Part shown: in pieces, positions 45,634 to 52,818 of the stretch
Position numbering within the stretch: the stretch's first letter is position 1
How the letters are laid out: each line of letters starts with the position of its first letter
Assembly (NCBI RefSeq): GCF_004006175.1
Contig: NZ_CP033221.1
Location: forward strand, 62,001-126,000
Direction of reading: 5' to 3'
Length of the DNA: 64,000 nt
Source: Parasedimentitalea marina
GTDB lineage: Bacteria; Pseudomonadota; Alphaproteobacteria; Rhodobacterales; Rhodobacteraceae
The notes under the pieces: generated by a model
The model's input: the letters and a program-made list of their open reading frames with translations, nothing else
Databases searched by the model: none
What the model was told of the DNA's origin: nothing
Translations under genes and position numbers: made by a program

Positions 45634-46661
45634 GATGTCTGCTCCATTTTGGTGTAATTTATTTGGGGAAAAGCTGGCGTATCAGAGGGTGCGCACCAGT
45701 AGTTCAACATGTCGTCCGTTGGCTCCATCAGCGAGATAGAGAACCCACCCATTTCCTGTGTCGTGACGTAGCTTCCGATCATTGGCGAAATTGCACGAAT
45801 GCCGTGGCGAGCCAGTTTAGTCTCAGTTTCTGCCCAGATGGTCAGTAACTCCATCATGGTAGTGCCGCCCATACCATTGATGATTACGCAGGCCCGCCCA
45901 CCTTTGGGAATGGGGCGATCTACAAGCAGCTTATCAACCATCAGATCAACCAGTTCGTTCACCGGCCCAACTTTCACCCGGCCGACACCGGGCTCACCAT
46001 GCACCCCCATGCCGAGGAAAATTTCGTCTTCCGGCAGGCTGAACATCGGCAGACCAGTTAGCGGCGACACCCCTGGCGACACTGCCGCAGCCAGGGTGAC
46101 AATCCGATCCCGCACCGCCTCGCCCAACTCAAAGAGCTCGACTTGCGATTTGCCCTCTTCAGCGGCAGCGCCAAGGATTTTGTAGATAAACATAGTGCCC
46201 GGTGCCCCACGACGGTCTTTCTTACGCGTCGGTGGAGCTGCCGAGATATCGTCATACATTGGCAGAGCCAGCACATTAATGCCCTCGTCCTGCGCCATCA
46301 TCGTTGCCGCGCGCCCGTTGATCATATCGCCTGAGTGTTGCGAGATCAGCAGGATCGACCCCGCCGCGCCGGACACTGCGGTTATACCATCCAGGATCAG
46401 ATCAGCCGAGGGCGCCGCAAAGACGTCACCGACAACATTTGTATCCAACATGCCCTGCCCCACAAACCCCATCGCAATCGGCTCGTGGCCAGAACCATTG
46501 CCAATCAGCAGCGTTACTTTTTCATCAGGATTTTTGACGTTCCTCTGGCGAATGATCACTCGCGGATCTGTCTCTGCCCGCGTCACCTGCGGATAGGCGC
46601 TGACAAAACCGTCAAGCATATCATCCACCATCGTCTCGGCCGAATTGAATAGTTTTTTCAT
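45630..46661 (-). CDS. dhaK: Dihydroxyacetone-kinase-like protein, DhaK domain
   Basis: Ketose-binding subunit (343 aa) of a two-subunit DhaK/DhaL kinase. Seen: GNGSGHEP (His59), VVGDVFAAPSADLIL, SGDMING (Asp112) and His221 in GVHGEPGV, which binds the keto group covalently in DhaK. The KNYTGD sequence of dihydroxyacetone-specific enzymes is ISQHSGD here, so a larger ketose is likely. No DhaM/PTS gene is nearby, which suggests ATP as donor. Overlaps the aldolase gene and follows dhaL by 5 bp. Confidence 0.9.
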   Translation of the reverse strand: MKKLFNSAETMVDDMLDGFVSAYPQVTRAETDPRVIIRQRNVKNPDEKVTLLIGNGSGHEPIAMGFVGQGMLDTNVVGDVFAAPSADLILDGITAVSGAAGSILLISQHSGDMINGRAATMMAQDEGINVLALPMYDDISAAPPTRKKDRRGAPGTMFIYKILGAAAEEGKSQVELFELGEAVRDRIVTLAAAVSPGVSPLTGLPMFSLPEDEIFLGMGVHGEPGVGRVKVGPVNELVDLMVDKLLVDRPIPKGGRACVIINGMGGTTMMELLTIWAETETKLARHGIRAISPMIGSYVTTQEMGGFSISLMEPTDDMLNYWCAPSDTPAFPQINYTKMEQTS

Positions 46662-46666
46662 GCCGG

Positions 46667-47203
46667 TCAGTCCAGTTCACCTAGGGTTTCAAGGAAAATG
46701 ACGACTGAAACGGCACCAGGGTCGATATGCCCTTTACCGCCCTGCTCGACATATTGGGCCCGCCCCCGCCGCGCGACCAATGGCTGGGTGCTGTCGCGAC
46801 CAGCCCGTGCTGCAGAAATCGCAGCGGCCAGATCACCACTTTTCATTGCAGTGACTGCTGGCGCCAAGGCATCGATCATACTTTTGTCGCCAACCTTGAC
46901 CTCGCCCAGGTCACAAATTCGATCGCAGGCGGTGGCAAGACCGGAGGTCAGGTCAGCAGCGCTGTCCAGATAAGTTTCGATCGCGATCAAAATCAGACCG
47001 AACAGAGTGCCTGATGCTCCGCCAGAAGCGCGCATGAATGCCTTGGCGCGCTTACCCTCATCAGCGGCGACGGCCTTGGCCAACCCACGCACCATTGTAG
47101 AGCCGTGATCCCCATCTCCTACTGCAGCATCAAGCGCGTTCAGATGCGCCAGATTGTTAGTGAATTTGCGGTGCAGTGCAGTGAAAAACCGGTCAGCAGA
47201 CAT
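46667..47203 (-). CDS. dhaL: Dihydroxyacetone-kinase-like protein, DhaL (nucleotide-binding) domain
   Basis: ATP-binding subunit (178 aa) of the ketose kinase. The Mg-nucleotide motif DAAVGDGDHGSTM gives Asp25, Asp30 and Asp32. An alpha-barrel fold is expected, with GGASGTLFGLIL as the second conserved segment. Start at MSADRFFTAL inside the 3' end of the epimerase gene (11-bp overlap); a start 45 bp upstream would add a basic leader foreign to the family. Confidence 0.9.
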   Translation of the reverse strand: MSADRFFTALHRKFTNNLAHLNALDAAVGDGDHGSTMVRGLAKAVAADEGKRAKAFMRASGGASGTLFGLILIAIETYLDSAADLTSGLATACDRICDLGEVKVGDKSMIDALAPAVTAMKSGDLAAAISAARAGRDSTQPLVARRGRAQYVEQGGKGHIDPGAVSVVIFLETLGELD

Positions 47204-48038
47204 CGCCAAATACCTTTTGTAGATACGCCAGTGTCTGGCTCGCGGCATGGGTCGGATCGGGTTCGATATTACGCCAGATGTTCAGGTCTGCGCTGGCAGG
47301 GTTACTCGCAGTTACGAACATTTCCGCGACGACCCACCCCGCATAGCCGATCTGTTTCAGCGCTGCGGCGTCGGATGCAAAGTCATAGCGACCACTGCCC
47401 GGCACCCCTCTATCATTTTCCGAAACGTGATAGTGGCAAAGCTCTTGTCCCGTGGCTCTGATCGACGCAGCAGGGTCTTTTTCCTCGATATTCATGTGAA
47501 AACTGTCGAGTAAGACCCCGATATGGTCCGACCCAGTGGCCTGTGCAATTGCGCATGTTTCGGCAGCGGTAGAGGTCAGATCGCTTTCAAATCTGTTTAG
47601 CGCCTCAATACCAAGCGTGACTCCCTGGTCAGACAGCACTTCATCCAGCATCGCCAATGTCCGGGCCGATTGATCAGCCCGTGCACCTTTGTTGGCCGGA
47701 TCAAACAGACCCCACGGTGCGGCGACCACACCTGCCAAACTTTTCGATCCCAGCAGTGCCGTCACTTCGATGGCCTCAGTCAGCACGGCCACCGCCGTCT
47801 TGCGCACATCATGATCGGTCGAGGTCGGATCAGCGTCTGGCCCCAATCCCGTGGAGCAGGTCAACTCTAGACCGCAGTTCTCTGCCGCATCGCGAATTTC
47901 CCTTGCGCGGTTTCTCCCGATGCCAAGGAGCGAAACCTCGACGCCGTCAAAGCCAATGTCGGCCACAGTCGCAAAGATCGGGGCCACATCATCTTGCCAT
48001 GTCTTCATCCAGAGCCCAGCGTGTATGCCAAACTTCAT
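47193..48038 (-). CDS. Ketose 3-epimerase, D-tagatose/D-psicose 3-epimerase-like TIM barrel
   Basis: Sugar isomerase/epimerase-type barrel (281 aa). Metal ligands and catalytic acids of D-tagatose 3-epimerase can be matched: Glu145 (GIEALNRFES), Asp178 and His181 (LLDSFHMNIEE), His204, Glu207 and Arg210 (HYHVSENDRGVPG), Glu239 (VVAEMF). Start at MKFGIHAGLW; the 22 residues upstream run over the promoter. First gene of an operon with dhaL, dhaK and the aldolase. Would invert C3 of a free ketose before phosphorylation. Confidence 0.87.
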   Translation of the reverse strand: MKFGIHAGLWMKTWQDDVAPIFATVADIGFDGVEVSLLGIGRNRAREIRDAAENCGLELTCSTGLGPDADPTSTDHDVRKTAVAVLTEAIEVTALLGSKSLAGVVAAPWGLFDPANKGARADQSARTLAMLDEVLSDQGVTLGIEALNRFESDLTSTAAETCAIAQATGSDHIGVLLDSFHMNIEEKDPAASIRATGQELCHYHVSENDRGVPGSGRYDFASDAAALKQIGYAGWVVAEMFVTASNPASADLNIWRNIEPDPTHAASQTLAYLQKVFGDVC

Positions 48039-48088
48039 GAGATCAGCTGCCTGTACCGCATGTTCATCCAATCTATATTTGTAGGTAT

Positions 48089-48118
48089 ATATTAGTATTA
48101 ACAAATATGTGACGTCAA
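48089..48118 (-). promoter_or_regulatory. Promoter of the epimerase operon with GntR operator copy B
   Basis: Minus strand: TTGACG, 18-bp spacer, TAATAT. Between and over them is ATTAGTATTAACAAAT on the plus strand (48091-48106), 14 of 16 identical to copy A. A second half-site gives ATATTTGT-N18-ACAAATAT over 48075-48108. Textbook repressor placement. Confidence 0.65.
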
Positions 48119-49776
48119 GCGCCTTGCTCCGCTAATTCACAAGCCCGCAATGCGCGGCGATTGATTTTACCCGAAGATGTCATCTCAAAATCCGCAACAT
48201 ACTCAATCTCTCGCGGGGCCTTGTAAGCTGCCAGACGGGTACGAACATGCATCTTTAGCTCAGCCGTCAACTCGGCATCTCCAATCGTGCCCGCGCTTAG
48301 TCGCACAAAGGCTTTGATAATGTTGCCACGATCAGGGTCCGGTTTGCCAATCACGCCAGTTTCAGCAACCGCCGGATGGGCCAGAAGGCAGTCCTCGATC
48401 TCGGCTGGACCGATGCGAAAACCCGATGACTTGATCAAATCATCCAGACGCCCCTTGTACCAAAAATAGCCATCTTCATCGCGAACCGCCAAATCATGTG
48501 TCCGCATGAAATCGCCCAGTGCCAGTTCGGTTTCTTTTTCGGGGTTGTCCAAATACCCGAGATAGCGTGTCGGTGCCGTATTCAAAGTGACAATTTCGCC
48601 TGGCTCGCCAGGTTCAACCTCTTGCCCGCCTGCGTCCACCAGCCGGACATCATGACCCGGATAGGCCCTGCCCATAGAGCCAGGTTTGCGCGGGAATAGT
48701 GCGCTACAATTACCGATCAGATGGTTAACTTCAGTCATGCCGTAGAACTCATTGCAAATGACACCCAGCTTATCTTCTGCCCAGCCAAGTGTTTCCGCGG
48801 CCAGGGCCTCGCCCCCGGTGCAGATCACCCGTAGCGCCAGGTCAAACACCTCACGCGGTTCGCGGGTTTCGGCCAAGCGCTTAATGGCCGTCGGCGCCAG
48901 AAATGTGTGAGTGATTTTGTGTCGCGCCATGAAGCGATACGCCCAGGCAGCATTGAACCGAGCCTCTGACGTCACCACCGGACGACCGGCCATCCAAGCG
49001 GGGAAAAGCATATCCAGCAATCCGCCGACCCAGGCCCAGTCGGACGGAGACCAGTAAACAGCATCGGCGTCCTTCAATGCTAGATCAAAGAACAGGTTTA
49101 TCGACGGCCGGTAGGACGCCAGAACACGGTGGCCATGCAAAATTCCCTTGGGCATCCCTGTCGAGCCAGATGTATACATCAAAAGCGCCGGATCATCCGC
49201 GCTGGTATAGTCGGCCACGAAATCAGTCGGCGGGGCTGAGGCCAATATGGCTGTCAAATCCGGCCCGGTGCCACAGCTGTCTACCACCAGAACATCCTCA
49301 AGATGTGGCAACATAAATTCTGCTTCGCCACGCAGCGAAGACCACGCGCCTTCGGTGCTCAGAAGGCAACGGGCCTTGCAGTGGTTTAGAGCATGAGCCA
49401 AAGCGTCGGGACCATAAAGCTGTGACAAAGTCACCGCCGTCGCACCCAACTTACAGATGGCCATATGTGCAATTGCCGTTTCTGGGCGCATCCCTGTGTG
49501 CAGCCCGATGTAATCACCGCGGCCATATCCCCGCCCGCGCAAGTTCGCTGCCAGCGCGGTCGCCTGCGTATCAACTTCGCCGAATGTCCAGCGCTGCAGG
49601 CTACCGTCTTCGGTCTCAAACACAATGGCTGGCAAATCCGCCTGACCAGCCTTTATTTGCGCTCCAACAGTCAGATGGTAGATATTGGTGTCTTGCGGAA
49701 TTGCGATCCTAAATTGGTCTTGTTGTCGCTCCAGCCCAATATTTGCCAACGCATCGTCGCTCCAAAATTCAAACAT
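48115..49776 (-). CDS. AMP-forming acyl-CoA synthetase
   Basis: ANL-family ligase (553 aa), acetyl/medium-chain acyl-CoA synthetase-like. Seen: YTSGSTGMPKGILHG, the acceptor motif NEFYGMTEVN, YKGRLDDLIKSSGFRIGPAEIE hinge and terminal SSGKINRR with the catalytic Lys. GGAGGAC before the ATG, which overlaps the DUF35 gene stop by 8 bp. Makes the CoA thioester that the thiolase-like/DUF35 pair presumably acts on. Substrate unknown. Confidence 0.9.
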   Translation of the reverse strand: MFEFWSDDALANIGLERQQDQFRIAIPQDTNIYHLTVGAQIKAGQADLPAIVFETEDGSLQRWTFGEVDTQATALAANLRGRGYGRGDYIGLHTGMRPETAIAHMAICKLGATAVTLSQLYGPDALAHALNHCKARCLLSTEGAWSSLRGEAEFMLPHLEDVLVVDSCGTGPDLTAILASAPPTDFVADYTSADDPALLMYTSGSTGMPKGILHGHRVLASYRPSINLFFDLALKDADAVYWSPSDWAWVGGLLDMLFPAWMAGRPVVTSEARFNAAWAYRFMARHKITHTFLAPTAIKRLAETREPREVFDLALRVICTGGEALAAETLGWAEDKLGVICNEFYGMTEVNHLIGNCSALFPRKPGSMGRAYPGHDVRLVDAGGQEVEPGEPGEIVTLNTAPTRYLGYLDNPEKETELALGDFMRTHDLAVRDEDGYFWYKGRLDDLIKSSGFRIGPAEIEDCLLAHPAVAETGVIGKPDPDRGNIIKAFVRLSAGTIGDAELTAELKMHVRTRLAAYKAPREIEYVADFEMTSSGKINRRALRACELAEQGA

Positions 49777-50158
49777 GTGCGTCCTCCTTGAGTATTTTAT
49801 CTAATGTCAGCCACAAGCCGGGCCGATCCGCAGGCGGCATTGACAACTGCCCAGTCGAGACCTGCGATGATGGGTTGATCAGCGCCACAGTGCTTAGCGT
49901 GTCAGCGCCGGTGAAACGGACTAAGGCGTAGCTGGAATTCCTTCCGTCCACTCGCTGCACCACAGTGGCCTTGCCCGACAGGTTTACCCAGCCCACCGAC
50001 TCTGACCCACAAATTCGGCACAGAACCCGCGCCGGATAGGCGACGTCACCACAGGAGCTGCACTCACTGGCCAGGGCATCACCACGATGAAGCGCCGCGA
50101 AGTAGTGCATCAGGTCGCCTTCAGGAAGTGTGTATTTAAGGCGCATGTGATGGTTCAT
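49769..50158 (-). CDS. DUF35-family OB-fold protein with zinc ribbon
   Basis: Small acyl-CoA-associated protein (129 aa). The rubredoxin-like zinc ribbon CSSCGDV...CRICGSE (CxxC, 14-residue spacing, CxxC) is followed by an OB-fold (KATVVQRVDGRNSSYALVRF). DUF35 proteins bind thiolase-like partners and hold the CoA substrate (e.g. HMG-CoA synthase/thiolase channel in archaea, ChsH2 tail with aldolase Ltp2 in steroid degraders). ATGA overlap with the thiolase-like gene indicates such a complex. Confidence 0.88.
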   Translation of the reverse strand: MNHHMRLKYTLPEGDLMHYFAALHRGDALASECSSCGDVAYPARVLCRICGSESVGWVNLSGKATVVQRVDGRNSSYALVRFTGADTLSTVALINPSSQVSTGQLSMPPADRPGLWLTLDKILKEDAHV

Positions 50159-51318
50159 GGGGATTCCAATATGCTGACACAGTTCAGTGTCGCGATACCG
50201 CCATGGGTGTCGACCAAGGCCAATTTCGGTGTACGCGCAGGCCGCTGTCCAACATAGCGGCCCTCAAGTTGGAAAGCGGCGGTCATAATCTGTGCGACCC
50301 CGGTGGCGCCGACTGGGGCCCCCTGCCCCAACAGACCACCTGACAAATTGACCGGCAAAGTGCCGGCAGCGTCAAACACGCCCTCCCGATCGGCCTGCAG
50401 AACATTCGGAGCCAATTTCAATGCCTCAATAGCTTGCAATTGTGCCCCGGAGTAACTGTCATAAACCTCGGCCAAATCAATGTCAGAGGGTGTTACATCT
50501 GCCATCTTATAGGCGCGGTCTGCAGCATGTCGTTTGCCAGCAAAAAAGCCAGGATCGGTCCGTTCGCCCAGCCTTACGGTGTCGGTCGCCCCAGCCGTTG
50601 CGCGGAACCGTGTGCGTCTACGCGAAAGTTGCGGCAGATCTGCCTTGCAGGACAGAATAATCGCGGCGGCACCATCACTAAGCGGTGAGCAATCAAGCCT
50701 ATGATACGGTGGCGCGACAACTGGCGACGCAATAACATCACCCAGAGAAATATCTAACGGCAAATGGGCGTTTGGATTGTGCCGAGCATGGGCCCGGTTT
50801 CGTACGGCAACCCGGGCGAAATCTTCGTGCCTCGCACCCGTTCGCTCCATGAAAGCCAGGGCCGACAACGCATATAGAGACGTTGAATCGATCCCTGTCA
50901 TGCCATCTGTCCACGCGTCAAATGACAAAGCATAAAGCGCGCCCACATCCAATCCGGCAAGATGCGAGGCCGATGGCTCCAACCCTATAACCATAACGCG
51001 ACGCGCCAACCCGCTGGCAACATCCGCAACGCCTGCCTGCACTGCAACATGACCAGAGGCCCCGCCACCCTCGACCCGCTTTGCGGCAACTCCGGCTAAG
51101 CCGCACTCATCCGCCAAAAGCGCCGAGGGGTTTAATTGCAGTGTGAAAAAGTCACTCTCGGATGCGACAACCAGCCCATCTATATCACGGGCCTCTAGAC
51201 CGGCATCCTGCAGGGCCCCGCTGACGACAACGCGGGCCCAATCCCGAAATGAGCTGCCGTCTTTGCGTCGGTTGAACGGTGTCATCGCTCCGCCTGCGAT
51301 CCAAACATCATTGATCAT
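50155..51318 (-). CDS. Thiolase-fold (SCP2-thiolase-like) protein lacking catalytic Cys and His
   Basis: Thiolase-superfamily protein (387 aa). The nucleophile loop reads RVEGGGASGH, with Gly86 where thiolases have Cys, and the GHP loop is GGLLGQGAPVGATG, with Ala334 in place of His. The rest of the fold is intact (DLAEVYDSYSGAQLQAIEAL; DTHGGIAT). A normal thiolytic reaction is therefore unlikely. SCP2-thiolase-like proteins paired with DUF35, such as Ltp2, work as retro-aldolases on acyl-CoAs. Start at MINDVWIAGG with GAGGTG 5 bp upstream, inside the MFS 3' end. Confidence 0.88.
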   Translation of the reverse strand: MINDVWIAGGAMTPFNRRKDGSSFRDWARVVVSGALQDAGLEARDIDGLVVASESDFFTLQLNPSALLADECGLAGVAAKRVEGGGASGHVAVQAGVADVASGLARRVMVIGLEPSASHLAGLDVGALYALSFDAWTDGMTGIDSTSLYALSALAFMERTGARHEDFARVAVRNRAHARHNPNAHLPLDISLGDVIASPVVAPPYHRLDCSPLSDGAAAIILSCKADLPQLSRRRTRFRATAGATDTVRLGERTDPGFFAGKRHAADRAYKMADVTPSDIDLAEVYDSYSGAQLQAIEALKLAPNVLQADREGVFDAAGTLPVNLSGGLLGQGAPVGATGVAQIMTAAFQLEGRYVGQRPARTPKLALVDTHGGIATLNCVSILESP

Positions 51319-52495
51319 GACACCTCTCATCAGGTTTGAATTTGACCAAAACTAAGATTAGGCAAAACCCTAGAAAATCCAGCACTAGTACGCTTCCCAT
51401 TAACCCGGTGAAACCAGATGCCCTCCACATCACTCCGCCAAGGGCGGGACCCAGCGCCATCATCACCAAGCCAACGGTTGCAATACTGCCCAATCCACGT
51501 CCGAGGTGCGCTGTCGGAAGATATAGCCGGGCTAGTGTCGGGCGTAGAATTGTATGCACGCCATAACTGGCGCCCTGAATGCCCAGGGCCAAATATACGA
51601 CGCCGGCACTTGGGCCAAAAACCACCAGAACTATTGGCGGTACACAAAATAGTATAAACAGCACCACTGCCCCAACCTGCAGATCAAAACGATGCCCCAG
51701 CGCCCGCCAGACCAATCTCCCGGCAATCTGAGCAGGCCCAAGTATCGCAACTGCCAGCAGGCCGATTGCCGCAGCGCCGCCCTCTTTCACCAGAACCACT
51801 GGCAGCAAGAAAAGTAATATCGCGTGCCCCAACATGATCAGCCCAAACGACAAAGCAATAAGAACAGGCGCCGTTTCGATCTTAAACGGTGGCCCATCAC
51901 CGGACTTTAAGGCCTGCAGCTCGCGACGGTCCTGACTGGGCAAAAAACATACTGCGACACAGGCCAACACCGCAAAAACCAAAATGATTTCTCGCCACTC
52001 CATGTATTTGGAAAGTACCAGTACCAGTGGAAATGTCAGGAGCGTCGCGAAGCCGGCGATCAATGTGACTGTTGCTGTCGCACTTTCCCCATGCCCACCA
52101 AGGCGTCGCATCATGACTGCAAAACATGGGTCATACAGCGTTGCCGCCATGCACATCCCCAAAACCATCAACGCGCAGCTGAACACCCAGAGGTCGGACA
52201 CTATGGACAGAACCGCCAATACAAACGCACCCAAAAGTCCGCCCGCGATCATCACTGCCCCGCCCCAACCGCGATCGATGCAAATGCCAACCACAGGCGC
52301 GCATAAGGCCCATACAAGAAAGGCCAGCGTGAAACTCACCGAGATATGCAGCACCGGCCAACCGGTCTCTGCCACAATCAGTGTGGAGATCGCAGGCAAC
52401 AGATAATAGAACGCGCCCCACAAGAATAATTGAGCAACGGCATGCCTGTAGACATATGCTCTTGGGGTGTTGAAGTTTTGCCTGCAAATAGAGAT
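51308..52495 (-). CDS. Major facilitator superfamily transporter (start codon unclear)
   Basis: About twelve transmembrane helices (near 396 aa), opening AQLFLWGAFYYLLPAISTLIVAETGWP with the MFS loop LVWALCAPVVGICIDRGWGG between helices 2 and 3. The frame stays open far upstream, but that part (to 53008) is hydrophilic, crosses the promoter and the divergent monooxygenase gene, and is not MFS-like. No ATG, GTG or TTG lies just before helix 1. AGGA at 52505-52508 sits 9 bp before an in-frame ATC (used here) and 15 bp before an ATT. Likely imports or exports an organic acid for the downstream CoA genes. Confidence 0.8.
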   Translation of the reverse strand: MSICRQNFNTPRAYVYRHAVAQLFLWGAFYYLLPAISTLIVAETGWPVLHISVSFTLAFLVWALCAPVVGICIDRGWGGAVMIAGGLLGAFVLAVLSIVSDLWVFSCALMVLGMCMAATLYDPCFAVMMRRLGGHGESATATVTLIAGFATLLTFPLVLVLSKYMEWREIILVFAVLACVAVCFLPSQDRRELQALKSGDGPPFKIETAPVLIALSFGLIMLGHAILLFLLPVVLVKEGGAAAIGLLAVAILGPAQIAGRLVWRALGHRFDLQVGAVVLFILFCVPPIVLVVFGPSAGVVYLALGIQGASYGVHTILRPTLARLYLPTAHLGRGLGSIATVGLVMMALGPALGGVMWRASGFTGLMGSVLVLDFLGFCLILVLVKFKPDERCHDQ

Positions 52496-52512
52496 ATTAT
52501 TTGTTCCTATCT

Positions 52513-52552
52513 TTTTGTAGTAACAAATATAGTCGATAATTTTTCCTGTCAA
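52513..52552 (-). promoter_or_regulatory. Promoter of the MFS-thiolase operon with GntR operator copy C
   Basis: Minus strand: perfect TTGACA (52547-52552) followed by TATATT after 15 bp or TATTTG after 17 bp. Plus-strand TTTTGTAGTAACAAAT at 52513-52528 overlaps the -10 and matches the copy A complement at 14 of 16 positions. A wider dyad TATTTGTT...AACAAATA is also visible. Confidence 0.6.
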
Positions 52553-52818
52553 AGTAAAAAGGCAGGCATGCTCCCTTTTCGACCTTTTCCCCGGCCGTGA
52601 TCTGTATGAATGGCGAATGCTTGTAGGAAGCGTTGTCCAGAGTGAATTGCTCACAAAAGCGCGCGGCATTCCCTGGCAGGCACTCTCCCGGCTGGCTTGC
52701 TTAGGCTTAGGCAAAGCAATGGTTTTTGAAACGGTATTTTCGACCCAATTGTTGCTCCAGTAGGCTGCATGTCGAACACGCTGATTATTGCGATTGCCAA
52801 GATCAAGGGAGCACAGAC
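52553..52818. other. Remainder of the divergent MFS/monooxygenase intergenic region
   Basis: No gene seen. It should hold the monooxygenase promoter; no strong -35/-10 pair was identified. AAGGGAG occurs 8 bp before the monooxygenase ATG. Confidence 0.4.

Noticed and set aside
50155..51318. Annotation as acetyl-CoA acetyltransferase
   Set aside because: Both the nucleophilic Cys and the GHP His are replaced, so thiolase activity cannot be assumed.
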